A stretch of 64,000 bases of DNA, taken from NCBI RefSeq assembly GCF_028368935.1, contig NZ_JAQNDK010000004.1:1240001-1304000 (forward strand), read 5' to 3'. The notes beneath the pieces are model-generated. The model saw only the letters and a program-made list of their open reading frames with translations, had not been told where the DNA came from and did no database searches. A program made the position numbers and the translations under genes. Positions 8,821 to 17,536 of this stretch are shown in pieces (the stretch's first letter is position 1; every line of letters starts with the position of its first letter). The DNA is from Sorangium aterium (GTDB lineage: Bacteria; Myxococcota_A; Polyangia; Polyangiales; Polyangiaceae).

Positions 8821-10287
8821 TCAGCGCGCCGGGACCGCGAGGTAGCGGGGCGCGCCGTGGCGCCGTACCCGCACCAGGAGATCCTGGTGTGCCGCCGCGC
8901 CCAGGCGCGCGGTCAGGTCGGCGCCGCCCCGCACCGGCGCGCCGTTCAGGTCGAGCACCACGTCGCCCACCTCGAGGCGGCCAGCCGCGGGGCTCCGAGG
9001 CGCGATCGACTCGATGCGCGCTCCTTCCAGCGCGTCGCTCGCCAGCACGCCGAACGGCGGCTGTTCGGCGTCCCTCGGCGCGCGCTCGTCCGGCGCGCGC
9101 CAGCTCGGCGACGGCTCGTGGCGGGCCGACGGATCGAGCTTCATCGTCGCGCGCCGATCCGCGCCGTCGCGCTTGTAGATGAGCTCCACCTCGTCTCCCG
9201 GCTTGGCTCGCCGGAGGATGCGCGCGAGCTCGCGCGCGTGCTCGACGCGGCGCCCCTCGACCGAGGTGATCACGTCGCCCGGCCTGAAGCCCAGCCGCGA
9301 TCCGGGGCCCTCCGGCTCGACCTCCGTGATCAGCGCGCCCATCCGCCCTGGCAGCCGGAGCACCCGCGCGAGCTGCGAGGTCACCTCCTGGAAGCTGATC
9401 CCGATGCGCCCCCGGTCCACGCGGCCCGTCTCCCGCAGCTCGGGCAGGATCTCGAGGACCTCGTCGATCGGCAGGGCGAAGCTGATGCCGCGGCCATCGG
9501 CGTGGATCGCCGTCGCGATGCCGATCACCTGCCCCGTCGCGTCGAAGAGCGGCCCGCCGCTGTTTCCCGGGTTGATGGCGGCGTCGGTCTGGAGGAAGCC
9601 GTCGAGGCTCCCCGTGCCCATGGGCCTCGACGTCGCGCTGATGATGCCCCGGGTCACCGTCGGTCCGAGCCCGAACGGGCTCCCGATCACGATGACGCCG
9701 TCGCCAGGCCGGACCGGCGCGCTCGATCCGAGGGAGGCGACCCTCAGCGACCCTGCTCCGAGCAGCTTCAACAGCGCCACGTCGAGCGTCGGATCCCGAC
9801 CGACCACGGTCGCCTCGAAGGCGCGCTCGTCCGAGAGCTGCACCTCGATGCCGAACGCGTCGCCGATCACGTGATCGCTCGTCAGCACGAGCCCTTCTTC
9901 GGCGATCACGAACCCGGATCCGATCGCCCGCTCCACCCGCTGCCCACGGCCCTCGAAAGGGAGCGCCGGGCTCGCGCGCCCCTCTGGAAACGAAGGCGCG
10001 CGCAGGGTGATGATGGTCACCACCACCGGCCGCACCTGCTCGACCAGCGCAGGCAGGGTCATCGTGCTGCGGGCCGCCGGCGGCTCGGGCGGCGATTCCG
10101 CGCGCAGGACCGAGCACGGCGCGCTCACCGCGCCGCGGGGCGATGGAGGGGGCGAGAGCGCGGCTGCCCGGTCGTTGCAGGCAGCGAGCGGTGCGGTCCC
10201 GAGGAACCCGACACACGCCCATGTGGCAGCGCGGAGCCGTCCCACGCGCCCGACGTAGAGCCTCGAGGCGGGACCGCAAGCGCGCAA
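8821..10287 (-). CDS. HtrA/DegP-type trypsin-like serine protease with two PDZ domains, probable lipoprotein
   Basis: Envelope quality-control protease of the S1C family, up to 488 residues. The catalytic triad is visible as His in TSDHVIG, Asp in PTLDVALLKL and Ser in GNSGGPLF. Two PDZ domains follow: one begins near LARVLRLPGRMGALITEV, the second ends with LEVGDVVLDLNGAPVRGG. The N-terminus has a hydrophobic segment ending in PLAACND, a good lipobox, so it is probably anchored in the membrane facing the periplasm. The first ATG is at 10287, but a GTG at 10245 starts closer to the signal sequence and may be the true start. Confidence 0.9.
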   Translation of the reverse strand: MRACGPASRLYVGRVGRLRAATWACVGFLGTAPLAACNDRAAALSPPPSPRGAVSAPCSVLRAESPPEPPAARSTMTLPALVEQVRPVVVTIITLRAPSFPEGRASPALPFEGRGQRVERAIGSGFVIAEEGLVLTSDHVIGDAFGIEVQLSDERAFEATVVGRDPTLDVALLKLLGAGSLRVASLGSSAPVRPGDGVIVIGSPFGLGPTVTRGIISATSRPMGTGSLDGFLQTDAAINPGNSGGPLFDATGQVIGIATAIHADGRGISFALPIDEVLEILPELRETGRVDRGRIGISFQEVTSQLARVLRLPGRMGALITEVEPEGPGSRLGFRPGDVITSVEGRRVEHARELARILRRAKPGDEVELIYKRDGADRRATMKLDPSARHEPSPSWRAPDERAPRDAEQPPFGVLASDALEGARIESIAPRSPAAGRLEVGDVVLDLNGAPVRGGADLTARLGAAAHQDLLVRVRRHGAPRYLAVPAR

Positions 10288-10371
10288 GGACCGCCCGCTG
10301 GAGAGCGCTCAGCGCCGCGGCCGAGCTGCCCCGTGGGCCGGACGAGGCGGCACGCGCTGCGCGCCGGCCGC

Positions 10372-11370
10372 TCAGCCAGGAGGCGCGCCTCGCGCGACCT
10401 CCGTGCGCACCACCTGGACGACGACCTCCACCAAGCGACCGCCGGGCTGGACGAACGACGCCTTGCCGCGTCCTCCTTCGAAGCGCCACGCCAGATCGGC
10501 AGGAGCGCCCGTCTCTCCTGCGCCTTCGCCGACGCGGACGACGGCGCTCACCTCCAGCGTCTGTTTTCCCGCCGTCACGGCGCCCCGGGCCACGGCGAAG
10601 GTCCCGGCGCCGAGCAGCGCGATCGTCCGCTTCGCCAGGTTGCTCAGGTGTCGCGCGGGCTCTTCCCCTCCCGGCTCCGGACGCCACGTCGCGATGTGCC
10701 CCGCGTCGTCGATGTCGATCACGAAGCGCGCCTTCCCCGCGCTTCCGGGCGGGAGCGTCGCCCAGATCGGATCCGCCTGGCACGCGGGCGGGATGGCCCT
10801 CGTGAAGGCGCGCCCGAGGTTGCGTACAGCGCTGACGCCGGCCGCCCCGAAGTCGCCCTCGCCGTCCTCTCCGGCGCCGGCGCTCGTCCGCGGGGCGGCG
10901 GAGCGCGCCGGTGCGCCGGCTTCCCCGCTCGCCGCGGGCTCCCGGCGTCGCTCTGCGGGCCGAGGCGTCGCCTTGGGCTGGGGCGTCGCCGTCGGCCGAG
11001 GCGCTGCCTGGCCGCGCGGCGCGGCCGTCATGGGCGGCGCCGGCTCGCCGCCGGCCTCTGCATGGCGCTCTGCGGGCGCCGTGGGCCGGCTGGCATCGGC
11101 CGGAGCGTGCGCCGTTGGCATGCTCGTCGGCCCGTCGCGCCCGGCGGCCTCGTCGCGCCCGCTGCGAGCGTCGCTCGGGCGCGCGGCGCCGCCGCTGCCT
11201 GGCAGCGCGGCCGTGAGCCCGGTCCAGAGATCGATCGGCTCGCGCTCTGCCGCTGGCGCGGCGGGATCGCCGGCGGGCACCTGCGGCGACAGCCGCGCCG
11301 AGCTCCACGCGCCCAGATGGACGAGCGTCGAAACGAGGAGCGCCGGCAGCATCGCTCGTTGATCGCGCAT
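10372..11370 (-). CDS. TonB-like envelope protein with N-terminal membrane anchor
   Basis: A 332-residue protein. An N-terminal membrane segment (LPALLVSTLVHLGAW) has the LVSxxVHLG look of TonB-type energy-transducer proteins. A long Pro/Ala/Arg-rich linker (about residues 30-185) leads to a C-terminal domain with FVIDIDDAGHIATWRPEPG, similar in style to the TonB/AgmX C-terminal fold. I chose ATG 11370; the frame is open upstream to 11604 over low-complexity codons that overlap the start of the divergent tsaB. No ExbB/ExbD partner is nearby, so a transport role is not supported and the function is unknown. Confidence 0.55.
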   Translation of the reverse strand: MRDQRAMLPALLVSTLVHLGAWSSARLSPQVPAGDPAAPAAEREPIDLWTGLTAALPGSGGAARPSDARSGRDEAAGRDGPTSMPTAHAPADASRPTAPAERHAEAGGEPAPPMTAAPRGQAAPRPTATPQPKATPRPAERRREPAASGEAGAPARSAAPRTSAGAGEDGEGDFGAAGVSAVRNLGRAFTRAIPPACQADPIWATLPPGSAGKARFVIDIDDAGHIATWRPEPGGEEPARHLSNLAKRTIALLGAGTFAVARGAVTAGKQTLEVSAVVRVGEGAGETGAPADLAWRFEGGRGKASFVQPGGRLVEVVVQVVRTEVARGAPPG

Positions 11371-11495
11371 CGGCTCGCACCCCGCCCTTCGACCCCGTCG
11401 GACGGGCAGCGGCCCCAGCGCCTCGCTGAAGCTCGTTGCCCTTGGCCCGAGGTTCTGCCAGACAGCATCGCGGCTGCAACGTTCCCGAGCGCGCC

Positions 11496-12317
11496 TTGAA
11501 GCTCCTCGCCCTCTCGACCTCGACCCCGCGCGGCAGCGCCGCCCTCTTCGAAGCAGCGGACGTGGACCTGCACGCCGAGGCGGCGGCCCTGCGCGGCGGC
11601 GCACTCTCCGCCGCCGGCGTCGCCGCGGCGCCGGCGGCCGGCGCGCGGCTGCTCGCGGCGACGAGCTACGCCGACGTGCACGGGCACGCGGAGCGCATCT
11701 TCGGAGCCGTCGACGAGGTGCTCGCTGCGGCAGGCATACCGGCCGCGGCGGTGCAGGCGCTCGGCTGCGACGTGGGGCCTGGCTCGTTCACCGGGGTCCG
11801 GGTGGCGGTCGCGGCGGCCAAGGGCGTCGCCCTCGCGCTCGACGTCCCGATCGCCGGCGTCACCTCGCTCGAGGCGATGGCCGCCGCCGCCTTCGCCGCT
11901 GGCGCGGCGAGCCCCGGCGATCTGCTGGTCCCGCTGATCGACGCCAAGAAGGGTGAGGTCTTCCTGGCCGCCTTCGACGCGCCCTCGGCGGCGCCTTCGA
12001 TCCCGCCGCGCCACCTGCCACGCGACGCGGCGTTCGATGTCGTGGCCGAGCTCGCCGCGGGGCGCCGCATCGTCGTCGTCGGCGCCGTCGCCGAGGAGAT
12101 CGAGGCGCTCCGGCCGCTCGCCGTGCGGGGCGACGCGCTGGATTTCCCCGACGCAACGTGGATCGGACGCCTCGCGATCGACCGGCTCCGGGCGGCCGCC
12201 GCGGGCGGCGAGCGCGGGTCAGCGGAGGCCCCGCATGATCCGGCGCTCCTGGAGCCGCTCTATGTGCGCGCGCCGGACGCGAAGCCGGCCGAGCTGGGAT
12301 ACACTCCGCCCCGATGA
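11496..12317 (+). CDS. tsaB: tRNA threonylcarbamoyladenosine biosynthesis protein TsaB
   Basis: TsaB (YeaZ) is the dimerising partner of TsaD in t6A37 synthesis. The N-terminus LKLLALSTSTPRGSAALF matches the family's ASKHA beta strands, and GPGSFTGVRVAVAAAKGVALAL is the TsaB signature. A TTG start at 11496 places the protein start where the family begins; an ATG at 11436 would add 20 unrelated residues. The 273-residue length is somewhat longer than usual because of Ala-rich insertions. The stop overlaps the start of the Crp-family gene (ATGA at 12314-12317). Confidence 0.88.
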   Translation: MKLLALSTSTPRGSAALFEAADVDLHAEAAALRGGALSAAGVAAAPAAGARLLAATSYADVHGHAERIFGAVDEVLAAAGIPAAAVQALGCDVGPGSFTGVRVAVAAAKGVALALDVPIAGVTSLEAMAAAAFAAGAASPGDLLVPLIDAKKGEVFLAAFDAPSAAPSIPPRHLPRDAAFDVVAELAAGRRIVVVGAVAEEIEALRPLAVRGDALDFPDATWIGRLAIDRLRAAAAGGERGSAEAPHDPALLEPLYVRAPDAKPAELGYTPPR

Positions 12318-13150
12318 TCAGCTCGCCTGAAGGGGACGGCGTCGCACCCGACGCGGAGCGCGAGGCCTCGAGCTCCAGCGACGCGGAGCGCGCTCCGCCG
12401 CCCGCCGCGGCAGCGGAGCCAGCTCGTTCTCGCTCCGTCCCCGCCGCGTCGCACGACGAGCCCGCCGCGTCCTCCGCCCGCGTGGAGCCGGCCGAGTCGG
12501 GGCCTGATCCCGAGCGGCTCCGCGCCCGGTTCGGCCGCCCGTTCGAGGCCGGCGACGTCATCTTCCGCGAGGGCGAGCCCGGGACCGAGTCGTACCTCCT
12601 CGAGGAAGGGCGGGTCCGGCTCATCAAGAAGGTCCGCGGCGCCGAGCGCAGCCTGATGGTCCTGAAGCCCGGCGATCTGTTCGGCGAATCCGCGCTCCTC
12701 GGCGGCGCGGCGCGCTCGTCGACGGCGATCGCGCTGTCCCGCGGGGTCGCGCTCGCGCTCGATCAGGGCACGCTGCAGAACCTCGTCGAGCGCAACCCGG
12801 CCGTCGCGATGCGCATCATCAAGCAGCTCGTCGGTCGGCTCCGCGACGCGGAGGACCAGATCGAGATCATGATGCTCAACGACACGCAGTCGAAGGTCGT
12901 GAACGCGCTCCTCAAGCTCGCGCAGCAGTCGCGCGCCACCGGCAGCGCCGCCTCGTTCGCGATCTCGCCGATGGAGCTGTCCACCCGCGTCGGCCTCGAC
13001 GTCGACACGGTGAAGCGCGCCGTCCAGCAGCTCCGGGAGGGCCAGTACCTGCGCGTCGCTGACGAGCGCCTCGAGATCCCCGATATCGAAGCGCTGCGGA
13101 GGCTGTTCGGCCTGCTGGGTCTCAAGGACGAGATCCGTGGCGAACAGTGA
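12314..13150 (+). CDS. Crp/Fnr-family transcriptional regulator
   Basis: A 278-residue regulator. The first ~65 residues are Ala/Glu/Ser-rich and unstructured. A cyclic-nucleotide-binding-type beta-roll spans about residues 73-165 (FEAGDVIFREGEPG, then GDLFGESALLGG). A long dimerisation helix and a winged helix-turn-helix follow (ISPMELSTRVGLDVDTVKRAVQQL). The phosphate-binding GE-x-ALL segment is present, but the following Arg-Ser (AARSSTA) only partly matches the cAMP pocket, so the ligand is unclear. It overlaps tsaB by four bases. Confidence 0.85.
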   Translation: MISSPEGDGVAPDAEREASSSSDAERAPPPAAAAEPARSRSVPAASHDEPAASSARVEPAESGPDPERLRARFGRPFEAGDVIFREGEPGTESYLLEEGRVRLIKKVRGAERSLMVLKPGDLFGESALLGGAARSSTAIALSRGVALALDQGTLQNLVERNPAVAMRIIKQLVGRLRDAEDQIEIMMLNDTQSKVVNALLKLAQQSRATGSAASFAISPMELSTRVGLDVDTVKRAVQQLREGQYLRVADERLEIPDIEALRRLFGLLGLKDEIRGEQ

Positions 13151-13254
13151 TGAGCAGGAACCGCCTGCGCCACCATCCTATGCCGACCTGACAACTGCTG
13201 GAAGCCGAATCGGGATCGTGAGGACGCGCTGCGTCTTCCGGGGAGATTCGCGGG

Positions 13255-13281
13255 TTGACGTGACAAGCGGCCTGGTTTACT
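13255..13281 (+). promoter_or_regulatory. Weak sigma-70-like promoter candidate
   Basis: TTGACG at 13255-13260 and TTTACT at 13276-13281, separated by 15 bases, lie upstream of the TPR lipoprotein gene that starts at 13367. The spacer is short and the -10 poor, so this is only a candidate. Confidence 0.25.
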
Positions 13282-13366
13282 CAGGGGTCCCCGCAGGGCA
13301 GGCGAAGTCCCGTCCTGACAATGTGCCGCGCCGCGGCATCGTTCGGCAGCGGATTCAAGATCGCAC

Positions 13367-14242
13367 ATGACCTCGCAGCGACACAGGACAGCAGCGACCC
13401 GCGCGGGGTGCATCCGCGGCGCGGCCGCTGTCGTGTCGATGGGGTCACTGCTGTCGTTTGCGTCGCTTACGTCGTTTGCGCCGCTCGCGCTCGCGTCGTG
13501 CGGCGGCGCGCAGCCCTCGGCGCAGACGAGCGACGCGCGGTCGCTCGCGGAGTATGATCTCGCGCGCGACTCGTTCCAGCGCGGTCGCCTGCGCGAGGCG
13601 CTGGCGCACGTCGAGGAGGCGCTCTCGCACGACGAGGACAACGCCGAGGCGTCCTACCTCGGCGCGTTGATCCTGCTCGGCTTCTGCGCGGGTGATGCTC
13701 ACTCCAGCGACTGTCGCTTCGACAGCGCCGAGAAGATGGCGCGGCGTGCCCTCGAGGCGAACCCGGAGATGCGGGACGCGAAGAACGCGCTGGGCGTCAT
13801 CCTCGTGCATCAGCGGCGCTACGACGAGGCGATCGCGGTGCTCAAGCCGCTGACCGAGGACATCCTGTACGCCTCGCCGGAGAAGTCGTGGGGCAACCTG
13901 GGCTGGGCGTACCTGCTCAAGGGCAGGAACGACGAGGCGATCGACGCGCTACGCCGCGCGGTCGCCGCGCAGCCGCTCTTCTGCGTCGGGCAGTACCGGC
14001 TCGGGCTGGCCTACGAGAAGCGAGGCGAGCTCGATCTGGCGCGCGAGGCGCTGACGAAGGCGGTCGAGACCGACCAGCCGGAGTGCACGCGGCTGCAGGA
14101 CGCGTTCGACGCGCGCGCCCGCATCGCCGAGAAGAGGGGGCTCGTGGACGACGCGCGCGCCGATCTCGAGCGGTGCCGGGAGATCGACGCGACGACGCCG
14201 GTAGGGCAGCGCTGCGCTGCACAGTTACAGACGTTGCAATAG
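13367..14242 (+). CDS. TPR lipoprotein, Tgl/PilF-like type IV pilus pilotin candidate
   Basis: A 291-residue protein with a signal sequence ending in LALASCGG, a lipobox that predicts lipidation. The rest is tetratricopeptide repeats (for example DSFQRGRLREALAHVEEAL, WGNLGWAYLLKGRNDEAIDAL and YRLGLAYEKRGELDLAREAL). Several extra cysteines (FCAGD, SDCRF, PECTRL, ERCREI, QRCAAQ) recall Myxococcus Tgl, the outer-membrane lipoprotein that assembles the PilQ secretin. Its small size and all-TPR layout also fit. No pil gene is in the window, so the pilus role is inference. The next gene is a RodZ-like HTH membrane protein. Confidence 0.65.
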   Translation: MTSQRHRTAATRAGCIRGAAAVVSMGSLLSFASLTSFAPLALASCGGAQPSAQTSDARSLAEYDLARDSFQRGRLREALAHVEEALSHDEDNAEASYLGALILLGFCAGDAHSSDCRFDSAEKMARRALEANPEMRDAKNALGVILVHQRRYDEAIAVLKPLTEDILYASPEKSWGNLGWAYLLKGRNDEAIDALRRAVAAQPLFCVGQYRLGLAYEKRGELDLAREALTKAVETDQPECTRLQDAFDARARIAEKRGLVDDARADLERCREIDATTPVGQRCAAQLQTLQ

Positions 14243-14350
14243 GGCCTCGGCGCGCCGCTTTCCGAGAAGTTCCGCGGGGTGCGCTAGGGGGTTGAGCAAC
14301 GGTTCTCAGGGTGAGTAGAGTGACGACCGAATGACGATGGGTGGAATGGG

Positions 14351-14785
14351 ATGGAGTCGATCGGACGCTACCTGAGACGCACGCGTGAGGCTCGAGCCAT
14401 GAGCGTGGAGGAAGTCGCCCGCGCCACGCGCATCCCGGTGATCTCCATCGAGCGAATCGAGGCAGATCATTTCGACGACCTGCCTGGCGAGGTGTTCGTT
14501 CGCGGGTTTTTGAAGGCGTACGCTCGCGCGGTCTCGCTCCCGATGGAGGAGGTGTTGGCCCGATACACGGCGAGCCGCCGGATCGCGCTGGTGACACCGC
14601 TGCCCATCGCGGCGCCCGCGCGCCGCACCCAGAGCAGGCGCTTCGGGGTCGCGATCGCGTTCGTGTTGTTGCTCATCCTCTTCACGCTGGCGCTCAGCAT
14701 CGTGCTCAGGCCCCGCGGCCACGACATGCCGCCGGAGCTGTCGGAGGGTACCCTCGCGAGGGCGAGTACCTCCCTCTCGGTCTGA
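14351..14785 (+). CDS. RodZ-like HTH_25 membrane protein
   Basis: A 144-residue protein. An N-terminal HTH_25-type helix-turn-helix (residues 3-70: IGRYLRRTREARAMSVEEVA, then VRGFLKAYARAVSLP) is followed by a basic linker and one membrane segment (about 98-119). The C-terminal tail is short. This is RodZ-like in order but lacks the large periplasmic beta domain of enterobacterial RodZ. Likely roles are tethering a cytoskeletal or pilus component to the membrane; this is inferred from the architecture only. Confidence 0.7.
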   Translation: MESIGRYLRRTREARAMSVEEVARATRIPVISIERIEADHFDDLPGEVFVRGFLKAYARAVSLPMEEVLARYTASRRIALVTPLPIAAPARRTQSRRFGVAIAFVLLLILFTLALSIVLRPRGHDMPPELSEGTLARASTSLSV

Positions 14786-14845
14786 GGGCCAAATTTTCGC
14801 CGCGCGCTCGCGCGCGGTTCACGTCGTAACCCGCCGGTATCTGCC

Positions 14846-15565
14846 ATGCCTCGATCGGTTCGCCCGCGGACGGAGCGCCTCCGGACCGGGGCGCTCCTGG
14901 TCCGGCGTGTACCTTTCGGTGAAGCCGATCTCCTGGTCGGGCTCTTCACCGAGCAGGGGGGGCTCATCTCTGCCACGGCGCGCGGCGCGCGCCGCTCGGC
15001 CAAGCGCTTCCCGGCGCTCGAGCCGATGCACCTGCTCCGCGTGACCCTGGAGATCCGTCCTGGCGCGGAGCTCGCCCAGCTGACGGAAGCGGCGATCGAG
15101 CGCCCGCGCCTGCGCCTCGCGGGGGATCTCGGGCGCCTCGAGGTGGCCGGGCGCGCGCTGCGCTGGGTGCGGGAGATCGCGCCGGCGCACACCGCCGAGC
15201 ATGCGGCGTGGCGCGAGCTGAACCAGCTGCTCGACCGCCTCGACGAGGTGTCCACGCCTCCTCCCCAGGCGCTGCTGGCGGAGACCGGCCTGCGCCTGCT
15301 CGTCGCTTTCGGCTGGGGCCTCGAGCTCACGCAGTGTGTCCGTTGCGGGCGCGCCTGCGACGCGACGCAGTCGGCCTGCGCCGACCCGGCGCGCGGCGGC
15401 CTCGTCTGCCGGGCCTGTGGCGGCGGCCCTGTCGTGTTGCGGCCGGAGCCGAGGGAGCGGCTGCTGGCAGCGATGCTCGGCGGCGCGCCGATCCCGGAAG
15501 AGGACGTCCCGCTCGCGCTCGACTTAGTAGAGGGCGCGCTCACCGCCCACGCGAGCGGCAGCTGA
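14846..15565 (+). CDS. recO: DNA repair protein RecO
   Basis: RecFOR-pathway mediator that loads RecA onto SSB-coated DNA, 239 residues. The N-terminal OB fold (TGALLVRRVPFGEADLLVGLFTEQ, then GLISATARGARRS) is typical. The C-terminal helical part carries a zinc-finger-like cluster (CVRCGRAC, then a second pair in GGLVCRACGG). Length and order match the family. The start MPRSVRPRTERLRT is the first ATG. A strong hairpin starts at the stop codon. Confidence 0.88.
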   Translation: MPRSVRPRTERLRTGALLVRRVPFGEADLLVGLFTEQGGLISATARGARRSAKRFPALEPMHLLRVTLEIRPGAELAQLTEAAIERPRLRLAGDLGRLEVAGRALRWVREIAPAHTAEHAAWRELNQLLDRLDEVSTPPPQALLAETGLRLLVAFGWGLELTQCVRCGRACDATQSACADPARGGLVCRACGGGPVVLRPEPRERLLAAMLGGAPIPEEDVPLALDLVEGALTAHASGS

Positions 15566-15600
15566 GCGGCGGCCGCCTCCTGTGCGGGTGGCCGCCGCTC
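15564..15600. terminator. Hairpin between convergent recO and phosphoesterase genes
   Basis: GAGCGGCGGCC (15564-15574) and GGCCGCCGCTC (15590-15600) form a perfect 11-bp stem with a 15-base loop. It lies exactly between two convergent genes, so it could end transcription from both sides. There is no T-tract on either strand. Confidence 0.5.
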
Positions 15601-15624
15601 GGCGGCGCTCCTAGCGGTTCGGAG

Positions 15625-16797
15625 TCACGCGACGGCTCGCCAGAAGCGGGTCGCCGCGCGGGGGGCTTCGGGCGATCCCTCGATCTCCACGTAGGGCCGG
15701 CCGGGCGCGGCGCGTGGGAACGAGAAGCTGCCGGTGTTCGCGTAACCGTCGCCGAGCGCCTCGCGGTGCGTGTGGCCGAAGACGACCAGCTTCGCGCCTG
15801 TCGTCCTCGCGACGCGGCTGGCGCTCTCGGCCAGGCGCTCGGCGACCGTGCCGGCGTAGCGGTTGTGCCCGCTCGCCCAGCTCGCGCCCATCAGCAGCGC
15901 GCCGAGCCCGAGCGCCGCGGCGCCGGTCCCCCGCGCGCCGAGCCCGAGCGCCGCGATCCCGGCGCCCATCGACAACGTCGCGATCACGCGATCGAAGTAC
16001 AGCCGCGTGAACGTGCGCGCCGCGCTCTCCAGGGTCGGCGTGGCCCCGAGCCCGACGAGCGCGTCTGCCATCGCGCGCGGCACCCCGAGCTCGTGCGCGA
16101 AGCGCTCCATGGCCGCGGCCCCCACCGCGGCCTCGCCTTCCGCGCGGTAGAGCGGGCCGCTCTTCAACATCGCGCCGATCGCCGCGTGGAAGTAGCGGTA
16201 GATGACGTAGGGCGCGCGAGGGCCGTACCAGGTGAACGCCGACAGGAACAAGCTGAGCGGCGTCTGATCGTTCGCCTGCAGATAACGGTGCGCGCCGGTC
16301 GGCGCGATGAACTCCTCGACGAAGTGAACGCCGAGGCTGCGCTCGCCGACTACGAGCGGGTGAGCGGGGGCGTTGTCCGGATCGTAGAGGTGGCCGTGCT
16401 CGAGGTGGATTGCCCCCTCGCGGAAGAACCAGGGCGTCGTCCGGATCCGCGACCGGGCCTCGCCGGTCACCTCGAGCGCCTCCGCCAGCGCCACGGGGAA
16501 GTCGGGCGCCCCGACCTCGGCGTCGTGATTGCCACCCGCCAGCCAGAGCTCGCCGCCCCGGTCGAGGTGCTCGGCGAGCGCCGCCCGCGCGGTCGGGTGC
16601 GCGAGCAGCGCCTCGCGCAGCGCGCGCGGCCGGGGCATCCAGGGCGACTCGGAGGAGAGATCGAACAGATCGCCCGCGACCACGATGCGTGCCCCCCGGT
16701 GGGCCTCCACGAACCGGGCAAGATCGGCGGTCACGTCGCGCGGCGTCTGGCGCACGAGATGGAGATCGGCGAGCACGACCGTGCGGCGCTGCGTCAT
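15625..16797 (-). CDS. Calcineurin-like metallophosphoesterase with internal membrane-like segment
   Basis: A 390-residue protein with all metallophosphoesterase motifs in order: ADLHL, GDLFD, GGNHDAE, HLEHGHLYD and FGHTHRE. These bind two metal ions. It resembles UDP-diacylglucosamine pyrophosphatase (LpxH)-type enzymes but is much longer. Between the HGH and GHTH motifs it has an Ala/Gly-rich hydrophobic stretch (about residues 270-312) that could sit in or on the membrane. The substrate cannot be told from the sequence. It is convergent with recO. Confidence 0.8.
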   Translation of the reverse strand: MTQRRTVVLADLHLVRQTPRDVTADLARFVEAHRGARIVVAGDLFDLSSESPWMPRPRALREALLAHPTARAALAEHLDRGGELWLAGGNHDAEVGAPDFPVALAEALEVTGEARSRIRTTPWFFREGAIHLEHGHLYDPDNAPAHPLVVGERSLGVHFVEEFIAPTGAHRYLQANDQTPLSLFLSAFTWYGPRAPYVIYRYFHAAIGAMLKSGPLYRAEGEAAVGAAAMERFAHELGVPRAMADALVGLGATPTLESAARTFTRLYFDRVIATLSMGAGIAALGLGARGTGAAALGLGALLMGASWASGHNRYAGTVAERLAESASRVARTTGAKLVVFGHTHREALGDGYANTGSFSFPRAAPGRPYVEIEGSPEAPRAATRFWRAVA

Positions 16798-16999
16798 AAC
16801 CTTCCTTATTCATCACGTCCGCCCGGGCGCTGCAACTCGCCGCCAGCCGCGCGATCTCGGCTGGTGCCCCCGTGGAGGAGGGCTGCCCACCGAGCTCAGC
16901 GCTCATCTGTCGCATCCGTCACCGCTGCCGGGATGCAGCCCTCCGTCACCGTCGCCGCGCAGCCCTGGCACGGGCTCGACGCCTGCGCCGCTGCGTCCC

Positions 17000-17431
17000 A
17001 TGCAAGCGTGCATGGAAGGCTCGGCGCGGACGCGACCCTCGGCCCAGCGGGTGAACGGTGGACTGCTCGCAGAGATCACCCGTGCCCTGGGGGGCAAGGA
17101 CATCGAGGCCCTCTCCCGGATCTACGCGGAAGACGCCGTGATCGAGGAGGTGAGCAGCCGCGATCCGCCGGCCCACCCCAGCGTCACCCGCGGGAGGCAA
17201 GCGATCATGGAGCGGCTCAAGAGCGACCTCTTCCGCGATCCGGTCTCGGACTGGGAGCGCCAGCTCGATTCGACGGAGATCCTGGATGGAATCGAGACCG
17301 ATGAGGGGCTGGCGTACATGGAGGTGCGCGTCTATGCGGCCGGCGATCGGGTCGTCGCGCAGCACCTGGCCCGCAAGAAGAACGGCCTCATCGGCCACGA
17401 TCGCGTCGTCGTCGCCTGGGACGCGGACTGA
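17000..17431 (+). CDS. NTF2/SnoaL-like small protein
   Basis: A 143-residue protein with the cone-shaped NTF2-like pattern: an N-terminal helix (LLAEITRALGGKDIEALSRIY), the acidic AEDAVIEE, a helix (GRQAIMERLKSDLF) and antiparallel strands ending in GLIGHDRVVVAWDAD. Family members may be enzymes, ligand carriers or tethered domains; nothing fixes the role. Three in-frame starts are possible: ATG 17000, ATG 17012 and GTG 17051. The last one starts right at the fold. Confidence 0.6.
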   Translation: MQACMEGSARTRPSAQRVNGGLLAEITRALGGKDIEALSRIYAEDAVIEEVSSRDPPAHPSVTRGRQAIMERLKSDLFRDPVSDWERQLDSTEILDGIETDEGLAYMEVRVYAAGDRVVAQHLARKKNGLIGHDRVVVAWDAD

Positions 17432-17536
17432 GCCAGCGCCGGCGAGCGGCGGTGCCGCCCGACGCGCCGTCGAGGGCCGCCTTGCTTGCGCGGCGAGGGC
17501 TGCGCTGCTCGCGCGGCGGCGATGTAGAGTGGCGCC

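Noticed and set aside
13137-13370. 77-residue ORF between the Crp-family and Tgl-like genes
   Set aside because: It overlaps the Crp gene, has no domain and weak codon bias, and covers the putative promoter.
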